From Symbiodinium natans (lineage: Eukaryota > Sar > Dinophyceae > Suessiales > Symbiodiniaceae), in contig CAJNDS010002260.1 in assembly GCA_905221605.1 (NCBI GenBank), positions 357,001 to 421,000 of the forward strand: a DNA stretch of 64,000 bases. The letters are read 5' to 3'. Positions 54,915 to 64,000 of this stretch are shown in pieces. The notes beneath the pieces are model-generated. The model saw nothing but the letters and a program-made list of their open reading frames with translations, made no database searches and was not told where the DNA came from. Numbering within the stretch: position 1 is the stretch's first letter; each line of letters starts with the position of its first letter. The position numbers and the translations under genes are program-made.

Positions 54915-55239
54915 CAACAACTCCAACAGCCCCCTGATGCCGAAAGCTTAGACCGCCGCTGGAGAGGGTTTCCTGTGCGCCAAGATTCTAAGACCCGGTC
55001 CTTGTTTAAAAAAACATGCTTGACAGGATCTGCCGGGCGAGCGTCCAGTACGCCTTCCCAGGGTGGGGCGAGGCTCGGGGAAACTCATGATATGTTGAAC
55101 CCTGAAGCTCTCTTAAACCTTCAAGGAACCCTGACACTCTAAGCTATCATGCAATTGCCTAACTTCAACCCGGAGCCAGGGGCGGAGTTCGCCGAGTGCT
55201 GAGCCCTTAGCCCTCAATACCTCCTTCACACATATTTAC

Positions 55240-55335
55240 ATACATATTGTAGCGTCTCCAAATTATGGTCCCTTTTGGGGTTACCAGTATAAGGCGGCCC
55301 CTAATATTTCGGGTCCCCAAAACCGCTGAAGACAT
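55240..55335. mobile_element. Relative of E2 intron 1
   Basis: TCTCCAAATTATGGTCCCTT, ATAAGGCGGCCCCTAATATT and GGGTCCCCAAAA correspond in order to blocks of the intron at 889-996. It lies in X copy 2. Confidence 0.6.
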
Positions 55336-56175
55336 GTAAGCAGAAACATGAACACAAGCATCCAGAATTGACGCTCTAAACCGAACCCCAAAATCTCGAG
55401 GTGGGGGCAAAAGACGCCCCTTGAAGGGGGTCGCCGTATATGTGTAGACTCTTAGTCTCCGCTTTTGTGGGTTAGGCTGTCTTTTTTCTCGGGTTGTAGG
55501 GGTTTTAGGGGTTTAGGGGGTTTAGGGGGTTTAGGGCACCCGAAACCCTGAACCCCAAACCCCAAACCCCAAAACCCAAACCCTCCTAAACCCTGCTAAA
55601 CTCCAAGCCCTACCTGTTTTTATGTTTGTTCGTTTTGCGCTGCCATCAGAGGCAGGGATTCAGTTTCTTCTGCGCGCGGTTCGATGCCCTGTTTAAGAGA
55701 CTGCTTGAAGATCAGGTGCTGAATCCTCAGCCCTAAACCCTACGCTCTAAACCCCAAAGCCCTCAACCCTCAACCCGAAACTCTAAACCCTGAGCCCTAA
55801 ACCCTAAGCCGTAAGCCCTAACCCCTAAACCCCTCTGCAGCCCCACACCTCTTGTGGAAGGATAGCCATGGAAGAGTGGGCGCAAGCGCAACAAGCCGCT
55901 TCTTGTCTGGGAGTTCAGGTGCACAGGCTTACTTAGGAGGTTCAGGGTTTAGGGTTTAGGGTTTTGGGCTTAGGGGTTTGGGGGACTTAAGAGGTTCAGG
56001 GTTTAATTAGGATTTAGGGCTTGGGGGTTTGGAGGATTGCTTAAGAGGTTCAGGGTTTGGGGGTTGCAGCACGTCGGAAGGCATGATCCGGATGGGAGTC
56101 GGAAGAGCCCCCCCCCCCCGTCAACCCCCCGTGCTCCCCAGACCCTGAACCCGAAACCTCGTCCAAGCCTACCAT

Positions 56176-56275
56176 CTTGGTAGCCCAGTCGTACCCTTTA
56201 CCCTTGTTGTTGGTTCTGGGTTCCCACATTTTCAAGTCACCTGCCCTTATCAAAGTATGGTTACCGGGCTACCAC
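56176..56275. mobile_element. Family A element before an exon of X copy 2
   Basis: CTTGGTAGCCCAGTCGTACC at the left and GGTTACCGGGCTACCA at the right, imperfect inverted repeats. It sits directly before the SEVWGYFF exon; copies 1 and 3 have no such element there. Confidence 0.75.
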
Positions 56276-56759
56276 ATCATCTGAGGTCTGGGGCTACTTC
56301 TTTGGGGCATCGTCCGGGCCAACGAAGCCCGTGCAGACTACGCCCTCGCAAGGAGGAGCCAGGCAGTGCGTGACCCCAAACTCGGCGTAGGCTCTCAGAA
56401 GCCCAAACTCTGCACTGTAATCCCTATAAACCCCAAGCCAGCAAATCCTGAACCTGAGGCTTGATCCCTGGACCCTAAACCCAAAACCCAAACCCCAACC
56501 CTAAACCCTAAACCCCAAACTCTAAACCGCCCTGGCAGGCTGGCCGCAGAGGAGCTCAATGCGACAGGCGCCTGGCTACGCAGCACGGCTCCTGAGCAGC
56601 TTTGGGGGCAGGTTGGGGAAGGAGGAGTGGGCGCCTAACCTTAAACCCTCAACCCTAAACCCTAAACCCTCAACCCTAAACCCTCAAACCTCAACCCTCA
56701 AACCCCTAAACCGTGTTTGCTAGTGTTTACCTAACTCTACAAGGTATGATCGTGGGGGG

Positions 56760-57310
56760 AGGCTGTAGGATTTAGGCAGCGCGCTGTAGGGAGGGGTGGG
56801 AACCCATAGCTCCCATGTTTGTGGGCTGTTTGGGAGATTCGCATCTTCATGGTCTTTGGGTCAATGCCGTCCTTGGCGAGGCTAACCAGCTCTTTTGCAG
56901 CTTCGCTGAGTCCGCTCGCTGTGACCGATCGTGCCGCATCCGCTGCATCATCTGAGGAGCCTGAGAAAGTTAATGCACCACCAACGAATTCGATCAATCG
57001 GCTAAGGATTGCATGAGTGCCAGGAAAGTCTGCCAACTGGACCGAAGACTTGACTTCAATGTCGCTAGGTTCTTCAAGCTTGTGAGGTTTAAAACAACCC
57101 AAGTAGGCGCTACCTAGACCCCGCACCTGAAGCAGTAGACTAAACCTCAGCAGGCCACTACAGCCGTTTCGTAGAACACCAGACCGCCATCTTGGCGCTG
57201 TGAAAGCGCTGGCGGCGACGACAGAGTGTGCACAGAGCTGCAACAACAACGGCTCATTTTTGCTGTCAATACTAAGAACAAGGTTGGCAATAAGAAGAGG
57301 AATAAGCAAA
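56760..57310 (-). CDS. Gene Y copy 2, unrecognised
   Basis: Reverse-strand open frame. The conserved part, shared with copy 1, reads DIEVKSSVQLADFPG, THAILSRLIEFVGGALTFSG, SSDDAADAARSVTASGLSEA, AKELVSLAKDGIDPKTMKM: an alpha-helical, acidic stretch with no recognised domain. The upstream part (QLCAHS) may be leader or untranslated sequence because copy 1 is frameshifted there. X and Y are convergent, and the pair was duplicated together. Confidence 0.45.
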
Positions 57311-57361
57311 TACAAACACTTTGTTGCATAGTACTGCTATTTTAGGATTTAGAGTTAGGGT

Positions 57362-57474
<113 letters not shown>

Positions 57475-57479
57475 TGGGC

Positions 57480-58196
57480 AGGGTGGTGCGCATCTCGGCC
57501 TGCTGCAAACTCCCCGTTCCGGTTCATGGGTTCTACGGGTCTGGACTACATCTCAGGCAGCAAGGCTTTATGGCTTTATGGCTGTAGTGCTTTAGGGTTT
57601 TAGGGTTTCAGGGCTCTCGGGCTTCAGGGCCTCAGGGCTTTAGGGTTTTTGGGCTTCAGGGTTTGAGGGCTTTAGGGCTTTCGGGCTTTCGGGGTTTAGG
57701 GTTTAGGGTCTAGGGTTTAGGAAGACAGTCGGGGGGGGGAAAAGGGTTCGTGAACGTCAGCCCTTCGGCTCAGAGCGCTCAGAGCCAGACAACGCTGTCC
57801 CGTCGCCGCACACGACACTGGGCAGTCTTTGGGATCAGGCTTTAGGGTTTAGGGTTTCGGGTTTATAGTTGTTTTCTCCTGTGTTTTTTTGAGCTGAGGC
57901 CCTTGTACATAGGGAGCTTGTCTGCGTGCCATTATATGTACAGCGGTAGAGCAATGCATGCTTACTTGTGGGCCTTGCGGGGGAAAGCATTTCCCGAATA
58001 GGGGTACCACCGCCCCGCTTCCCCCAAGAAGTATTCTAACCCCTTGATAAGGACCCCCCTCCCAAAAAACAGAAAAAACAAAATCACCCTTTGATAAGGA
58101 ACCCGCCTCTCTCCCTCCTAAAGCAAACAAGAAGCACAAACCAAAAACAATGGTGCCCGGTGCCCTAACCTTGGGAAGCCTCCAGCAGTTTTGTCA
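57480..58196. other. Degenerate TTTAGGG text and unassigned sequence
   Basis: 57,565-57,720 is TTTAGGG-like with GGGCTTT variants. 57,730-57,850 and 57,860-58,140 have short open stretches on both strands but no recognisable protein. Confidence 0.45.
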
Positions 58197-58210
58197 TCGA
58201 ACGAACCAGG

Positions 58211-59827
58211 ATGGCGATGGACTTGCCAACAGTCCGCCTTGGTGCCGCTCGCCATGCCGCAGGTACGGGGGAGCGGGCGCGGCCCTGTCGTTGGGCGATT
58301 GGGTCTCGGGATGTCTGCAGGTTCGTGAGGCAGAATAGTGGAGTAGGGTTTTTAGGTCGAGGCGGCGAGACGTTGGTTCGTCTTAGCACTCAGGGGTTAT
58401 GTAGGTTTGGGATTTGGAGCCAGGTTCCAGTAATGGACTTAGTAATGGAGTTGGGGGGTCCGTCAAGAAGGGGGTTCATGGGGGTAGGTACCGACAAAAA
58501 CTTAGAGAAGCTTTGGGAGCCTTAGGGAGTAGGGGGAGTATTACCGCTTCAAACCCCCCTCCCTGAAAAACCCTATAAACATTTGGGCCTTGTTATGTGA
58601 GCTTGCTTCAGCCTGGCTGTGTTCTTTTGGAGACGGTCGCCCGACATCTCAAGCCCTCCACAAAGACTCTGAGCAGGCGAGGAAGACGCACAGCGCATGG
58701 CAAAGACATGCTTGCGGCTGGGCGGATTCTTGCATGCCTCCTCTTGTATAGACCAAAGACCTCAGAACCCTAAACCCTAAGCCCAAACCCAGGCACACTT
58801 TCTTTGGGGAACTTTGGAGGAACTCCGTGAGCATTCCAAGACCAGCTGAGGCTGCACGTTTACGCCAAATCTCGCGAGAACGTTGCAGGTCGGGCGTTTG
58901 AATCTATTCCGGCCGAGGGTTCGGATTCAGGGTTGAGGGCGGATTTGCATTCGAATTCTCTGCTGTTCGGCTTGCCTTGGCCCCTACTGAAGCTCCCGTA
59001 TCCCTCGATGTAGGCTGTGCTGACGAGCCGAAAACGGTGCCCTCGCAAGGCGGCGGCAGGCCCGCGCAGGGCTTCGGTTTTCCCTTAACCCTAACCCCGA
59101 CAGTGGATGCAGGGGCGTGGGGTTTAGGGTGGAGGTTTCTGAGGCTGAGCAGGAATCCCCGAACCTTGTTTTGGGAGTTCTTTTCAGATGTCCAGGAGAT
59201 CGTTGATCTCTTTGTCGGGTTTAGGTCATGCAAGGAGGGCCAACTACAGGGTTTCAGCGTGTTTGGGTCTTGCTTCAGGGCCCCGAGCCCTCAGCGCAGC
59301 AATGCCAAAGGCGCCCCGGACGTCCCCACTCAGCCCAAGCCCGAAACCCAAAAGCAAGAACCCTCCACCGTAAAGCTTACGCGGCCCACTTATCTTTGAC
59401 AGGCTGGCCATGGAAGAGTGGGCGGAAGCCACAAATGCAGCCTCCTGTCTCGGAGTTCGGTGTAGCAGGCCTGCGCGCGCATCTGTGGGATCTAGGGAGT
59501 TTAGGGCGAGGGGCTAGCAGGTTAGCACGTCGAAAGATGTGATCGGAATCCTCAACCCCGAAGCCCTTCCACCCGTCCAGCCCAGGTGAAATGCCCTAAG
59601 CCTTGAACCCTTACCGGCTCATCCATCTAAGGTCTGGGACTTCTTCTTTGGGGAATCGTCCGAGTCAACGCCCATGCAGACGATGCCCTCGCAAGGAGGA
59701 GCCAGGCATTTTTGGGTTTAGGGTTTAGGGTTGAGGGATTTTTATAACCCCCATGTGGCTTGAACCTAGTCTTGGCAGGCTTGCCGCGGAGGAGCTCGAC
59801 GCGTGGTGGCGCAACACGGCTCCCTGA
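58211..59827 (+). CDS. Gene X copy 3, compact and apparently intact
   Basis: Exons: 58,211-58,262 (MAMDLPTVRLGAARHAA, donor GTACGG), 58,677-58,745 (EEDAQRMAKTCLRLGGFLHA, donor GTATAG), 58,846-58,888 (43 nt, GT donor), about 58,960-59,075 (LALAPTEAPVSLDVG then EPKTVPSQGGG), about 59,398-59,460 (RLAMEEWAEATNAASCLGV), about 59,610-59,706 (HPSKVWDFFFGESSESTPMQ) and 59,779-59,827 (RLAAEELDAWWRNTAP, TGA 59,825-59,827). Exons 1 and 3 have the same lengths as in copies 1 and 2; exon 2 is shorter by 21 nt than copy 1. Introns are short and nearly free of repeats. Function unknown; the exon at about 59,176-59,218 (EFFSDVQEIVDLFVGF) is uncertain. Confidence 0.6.
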
Positions 59828-60150
59828 GCAGCACTGGGGCGCTGCTATACATAAGGTCTCTTTGTTTCTGGGGTAGGGTTGAGGGTGTACGGTTGAGGGT
59901 TTAAGGTATTTAGGGTCTGGGGTTCTGGGCTTTAAAACGGGAGTCGTTCGGAATCATACTAAGGTATCTAAAGCCCCCCCCCCCCCCGCCCCCTATGCAG
60001 ATCAACCAAGTGTAGGCCCAGCGTTGGAAATTTGGGGAGCTGAGGGGCCTCAGCGCCATGCAGTACAGCCAGCTACAACCCTTCAATCCGCATTTTGGAC
60101 TCAGGCCCCAAACCCCAAACCCCAAACCCCAAACCCCAAACCCTAAACCC
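59828..60150. other. Left flank of the assembly gap
   Basis: TTGAGGG/TTTAGGG-like text at 59,875-59,930, a C15 run at about 59,975, then unassigned sequence ending in a CCCCAAA/CCCTAAA tract that runs into the gap. Confidence 0.7.
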
Positions 60151-60250
60151 NNNNNNNNNNNNNNNNNNNNNNNNNNNNNNNNNNNNNNNNNNNNNNNNNN
60201 NNNNNNNNNNNNNNNNNNNNNNNNNNNNNNNNNNNNNNNNNNNNNNNNNN
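60151..60250. other. Assembly gap, exactly 100 N
   Basis: A round-number gap is the usual placeholder for unknown length. Sequence character changes sharply across it, so the two sides may not be adjacent in the genome. Confidence 0.99.
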
Positions 60251-61605
60251 TAGAGGCGATCTCCGCGTCCTGTACATCAGCATTGTTTGTTGATGGCACT
60301 GCCGGAGATATCCCAGCTGCTTCTACTTGGTCTAATGCATGCTTCACTCCAGCTGTGTTAGCCTCCATTTTTCTAGCTAAAATCTGCGTGCGTCTGCATT
60401 GCATGAGCTCTTCCACTTGTTCAGTCATGTCGGGGACGACGTCCACGAACCCATCCGGGTCATACACTGGATGCACACAAACAACATACATCTCGGATAT
60501 CACGAGGTCGTAATACTTCTCCAATATCCACTTATAAATGTTCAACTGTAGCCTGTAATGCTGACCTTGACAGTCTTCGATGCTGTGCAGTGGATGCTTC
60601 ATCAATTTTCCGTAACCATTATATTTTTGAGCAAGTTTCTCACTGCGCTTCCAGTCCACTAGCACAAACTCAGCGACTCCAGTTTTTTTGAGCACCAGAT
60701 CAATAGACCCTGCTAGATCTTCTGCTTCTGCGTAAATGCACCACTCAGTCCTATACGCTTGGACATCATTGATTTCTGAAATGAGATTCACAGCCATGTA
60801 TAATTCCGGAGACATACTGCCAGGCTGCACGAGATACCCATTGAATACACGTTCTAGCATTGCATGCATCCAAGTTCCGGAATTAGCAGCTTCGTCTCGC
60901 CTTTTGTTCCAGAGTTCTAATATCTCGTTGTCGTACAGCACGAAATGGGTCAGGATGTCATGAAAACCGTCTATGCTTTCGCGGCTCTTAGCAAAGAGCT
61001 TGCAGATTTCATCAACATCTGGCTCTTCCGCTTTCAGCGCTGCTACCAAATCTGCCTGGTAAAAAAAATCCATACCCATGAGCATGCTTGCGATGCTAGG
61101 AAAATTAGCATCAGCAGAAACATACTCTGCTCTCGGCCAATTGCTGCCTTTTTTCATAGTCGATAAAGCAGATGTGGAATCGAAAGGTGTACAGAACTCG
61201 TGTATAAGCGTCGTTACCTTGCGCACTTAACAAAACACATAAAAACCTTATACAGTAAAAACACATGAATGCCAGGCAAGTTACACTGCAGCCAACAAGT
61301 TGTTCTTTATAGAAGTACTTGTGGTCGGCAGACTCGAATCGCAAAGCAGAGTCCCGTATATGAGCGTTCGTCGTAGCAAGCTCTGTGCAGGCATGAAGAA
61401 AAAAAGTACTTGAAGTAGGATGATCAGCAGGAACTTCAAAAACTGGCCCCTGAGGTTGTCTTTCCAGCACCGCACCGACAATGAAATCAAGCGGTGCAGT
61501 CCATCCTCCTGCGTTGATTGCATGTTTTTCATTTATATATAATACGGATAACAATGTAAAAGAAATGCTTTCACAGCCTTCTCCGAAAATCACATCGGTG
61601 TCCAT
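60251..61605 (-). CDS. PD-(D/E)XK (RecB/Cas4-like) nuclease, 3' end lost in gap
   Basis: Exon 1 is 61,285-61,605 and exon 2 is 61,217 down to the gap. A 67-nt GT-AG intron (61,218-61,284) splits the motif HKYFYKEQLVGCS|VTTLIHEF, an entry motif known in RecB-family nucleases. Visible order: GTWMHAMLERVFNG (about residue 220), GSIDLVL and VLVDWKRSEK (metal-binding D and D-x-K, about 275-295), then QHYRLQLNIYKWIL (Q-x-x-x-Y motif, about 330), and EMYVVCVHP. All core residues are present, so activity is plausible. The role is unknown; such nucleases occur in repair genes, mobile elements and large DNA viruses. It is downstream of, and on the same strand as, the zinc-finger gene. Start at ATG 61,605 is tentative, since an acceptor TTTGCACTCAG lies just upstream (61,621). 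Confidence 0.75.
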
Positions 61606-61694
61606 GTGTTCCGGGGATGCCTGAGTGCAAATATAACACGGCGAATTAGCAGATAATTATATCTTGTTTTTTTAATTTTATGCTGCGTGCTTAA

Positions 61695-63999
61695 TTAATC
61701 AAAGCATAGCGACTCCACCACAATAATCTCCAGGAATTGACGATGTTGTGCGCCCTCTAGTGAGTGCGCAACTTTGAGGCACTGCATCTCTTTCCATCCT
61801 CTCAACCTGTGCGTCCAAAGCGTTCAGTATTATCTCATGTTTATGAACTTACAGGCCAAAACAAAAATAACACGCCCAAGAAACCGTACTTGGGTCTTCT
61901 GCCGGAGAAGTTGTCTGTGTTTCTGTTCTCCATCGATCGGGTAGATGATGAAATCGAACAGGCTGTGGATGAAGCAAAACAGGTGTAGCTGTACAATTCG
62001 CGCAAGTATACAAAGAATGGCTGGGCAAGCAGACCATTGGCGCATCGTCTTCAGCTAAACGAGCGAGGAAATATAACACACGAAGCCTGACTCTGTCGAT
62101 CGACATGCATTGCTGAAATGTAGTAGATCCACTAGGTTGAGTCAAGAGGATGTACTCATCAGTTGCCTTAGTAGATCCTCCAGAATAATCAGGAAAACTA
62201 CACGAGAGCACATCGCCAGGCAAGTCTTGCGTTAGACTGCATCCGAGCCGGACACCGTCAGACTCAATCCACGTCGGATGTCCTGTCACAGTCCCTGGCA
62301 ACAGCTGAAACCTGCGTGCTTCATGCCCAAACGCATACTTGATTCCATGGTATAATTCCAGCAAGCGTGGATGCACACACGCTGGCACATTAGTCGTTGC
62401 TTGGAAAGCGTGTTGCACGCCGCGTCGATTAACGCGAAATGTATGCTGAACAATAGCGCAAGCCTGCGAGCAAAAGAAACCTAATCTTCCCTGTATCGCC
62501 AGTTCGCGCCAAGGGCAGCTCTCCACTAAAGGCTTTCTGCATAAATTGCACACGCCACGCAAATTACTATAATAAATTGTATCTGCCGTCCACTCGCTAC
62601 GAAACAAGCGAAGGAACTCTTCTTGAGAACGAGGCAAAGGTGTCGGAGTGCCATTAAGGGGCGGTAGTGCAAACTGCTGGTTTGCAGGCGACGTCATGAG
62701 TAATCGCCCCAAGCATTGTGAAGGAAGCCATGCGATGTCATCGTTCTCTGCGAACACAAAGTCATTCACTTGGATTTCAAAGGACGAACCTGGAAGCTTA
62801 GAGAAGCCAAACGCGATCTCCAAGAATAACCACAAACCATCCCAGCTTGGTCGCGGAAGAAACGGCACGACAACAGCTTGATCTAATCCATACTGCCCTA
62901 TGATGAACAAACAATAACATAAATTGCCTTCGCGAACGGTAAGCTCAGGCACCGCCATGAAAAGTAGCGTCTTGATTTCATCTCCGGGGACTGCCGCGAG
63001 GATGTTGATTCTTCTAGTCGCATTGTCAAACGCATCCTGCATCACTTCGAACGGAATCTCATTCGGAAGTAATCGCATGATTGTGATACTACGATCCCAC
63101 AATCGATATAATCTCATGACTCGAGGAGACGAACCGGGCGTGTAGATCACCGGCGACTCCTCGAATATAGGGAAGAAATTGGTACTGCCACCAATATAAT
63201 CACCGAGCTGCATCACGCAATGCGGGCAGAGTCTCTCTGGGTGAAGTCGCTTGTGATCCTCGCAAATCCATGTATGACAAAGAGAACACATCCGCCAGTG
63301 CGGAGAGGAGAGATTATAGTCACGCTTGCAGATAGCACATCTGACGACTGCATGCACGTCGATCGGGGAAGGCACCGTTTGGATTTCCAGCGGAGCAGGT
63401 CGTTGTCTGCAAAATATCCACATGAAAACATGAGACAGCGGCTCAGCAGCAAGCGATTCTGTATCTCGAAGAGTCGCACTGGATACCCCCACATTATTCA
63501 AAGCGATGAAGAAATTTTTTTGATTCCAGCGAATACCAAAAGTGTTTCGCTGATTCAGAAGTGGTCTGTGCCGACTTGCGGACCGATGTAGAACTGGTGC
63601 TATATCATCAAGACCGAAAGACCATGCAATATCTTCCAAGCCAATGTTGTCGATTCTGCAATAAGAGCGTTTAGCTGTACTGCTTTCTTCCACACCAATA
63701 TATATTCCGCAAGTCTCGATAGGAATATGCACATTGAAGCATGCCATTCCCATTAGTGGAGCTTCAGACCGAAATCCAACCGTGTAAGTGCTTTCCTGTA
63801 AAAACACTGGAGTTGTATTCACGGTCCAACACAGGCGAGCATTGTAAGGAATTCTGGAGAACTGCGTAACCTGTGACAAGTTCACGCAAATAGCTCTAGC
63901 AGACGTAAGAAGTCTTGTCATAGTGCGAAACGTTGCTCCATCGTCTGGCCACAATTGATTAACATGAACTGTTCGATCCGTCCAGTTACTTGTACTTCT
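61695..63999 (-). CDS. Large SPRY-like and zinc-finger protein, 5' end outside window
   Basis: Open from the window end (NWTDRTVHVNQLWPDDG) to CT|GTAAGT at 61,852; a 46-nt GT-AG intron (61,807-61,852) then an exon 61,695-61,806 (LRGWKEMQCLKVAHSLEG, TAA) give at least 752 aa. N-terminal part resembles a SPRY domain: YTVGFRSEAP, CGIYIGVEESS, SFGLDDIAPVLHRS, GIRWNQKNFFIALNNVGV. Around residue 220-262 a cross-brace of Cys/His (CAIC, 13 residues, CSLCHTWICEDH, then LCPHC) looks RING-like. A second cluster (CNLC, then GFFCSQAC) fits an FCS/MYM-type zinc finger. If the first finger is a true RING the protein could be a ubiquitin ligase; that is inference. Confidence 0.65.
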
Positions 64000-64000
64000 C

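Larger units (their letters stand above)
52903..56607 (+). pseudogene. Gene X copy 2, decayed
   Basis: Exon equivalents: 52,903-52,954 (MATDLPTVRLGSAIHAE, GC donor), about 53,836-53,920, 54,172-54,214 (43 nt, GC donor), about 54,494-54,600 (RWRAFAPNEAHGFRATSLIG), about 55,026-55,080, about 55,652-55,727 (GFSFFCARFDALFKRLLEDQ), about 55,857-55,919 (RIAMEEWAQAQQAASCLGVQ), about 56,279-56,372 (SEVWGYFFGASSGPTKPVQT) and about 56,538-56,607. Exon 2 has two in-frame stops (CLRLGGF is CL*LGGF*), and the last exon has a 6-bp insertion and has lost the TGA by a one-base deletion. Introns contain family D, I and A elements and TTTAGGG text, making it the longest copy. Confidence 0.6.

Noticed and set aside
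59910-61226. 438-residue reverse frame spanning the N run
   Set aside because: Only the part to the right of the gap (60,251 onward) is nuclease; the C-terminal part is read through N and CCCCAAA repeat and is not evidence of continuity.

Overview
This window looks like nuclear DNA of a protist alga, most probably a dinoflagellate. It is not prokaryotic: coding sequence comes in short exons split by introns. The best-resolved gene, an E2-like ubiquitin-conjugating enzyme at 15-2067, needs one GA-AG intron and probably one GC-AG intron as well as GT-AG introns. GC and GA donors, TTTAGGG-type repeats, tandemly duplicated genes and introns built from short inverted-repeat elements are all known from dinoflagellates. 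Other TTTAGGG-telomere algae (chromerids, haptophytes, chlorarachniophytes) are not strictly excluded. No organism could be named by search.

Layout. 0-2.1 kb: E2-variant gene with several element-derived introns. 2.1-33.4 kb: dozens of interstitial TTTAGGG/CCCTAAA arrays in both orientations, separated by islands of about 60-150 bp. Many islands read as open, exon-like peptides flanked by AG and GT/GC. Among them are a BTB/POZ protein (6.1-6.7 kb), several micro-exons resembling PQQ-type beta-propeller blades (12-32 kb), and the first copy of a duplicated gene pair (X forward, Y reverse; 22.8-26.0 kb). 33.4-36.7 kb: an unidentified block, a 1.2-kb heptameric polypyrimidine satellite and a 0.7-kb terminal-inverted-repeat element. 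39.4-42.0 kb: a clean tandem duplication (1,492-bp period) of a three-exon gene for a cysteine-rich, probably secreted protein. 42-52 kb: more arrays, short inverted-repeat elements and candidate exons. 52.9-59.8 kb: second (decayed) copy of X, second copy of Y, and a compact third copy of X. 60,151-60,250: a run of exactly 100 N, a scaffolding gap. 60.25-64.0 kb: a different landscape with no telomere-type repeats and more A+T. It carries two reverse-strand genes, a PD-(D/E)XK (RecB/Cas4-like) nuclease cut by the gap and a large SPRY-like/zinc-finger protein cut by the window end.

The most striking signal is a set of short (about 90-150 bp) elements with terminal inverted repeats. At least one family acts as introns in the E2 gene: a 4-bp target duplication starting with GT supplies the donor, and the element's own CTAG/CGAG/CAAG end supplies the acceptor. 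A full-length relative (25,582-25,694) sits in gene Y copy 1, flanked by a 4-bp duplication, and is absent from the paralogous site in copy 2. Telomere-type arrays also begin exactly at several candidate donors (exon|GTTTAGG) and can end in TTTAG|G, so a sense-strand array could itself be a GT-AG intron. Most single-exon calls are low confidence because no transcript or database comparison was possible.
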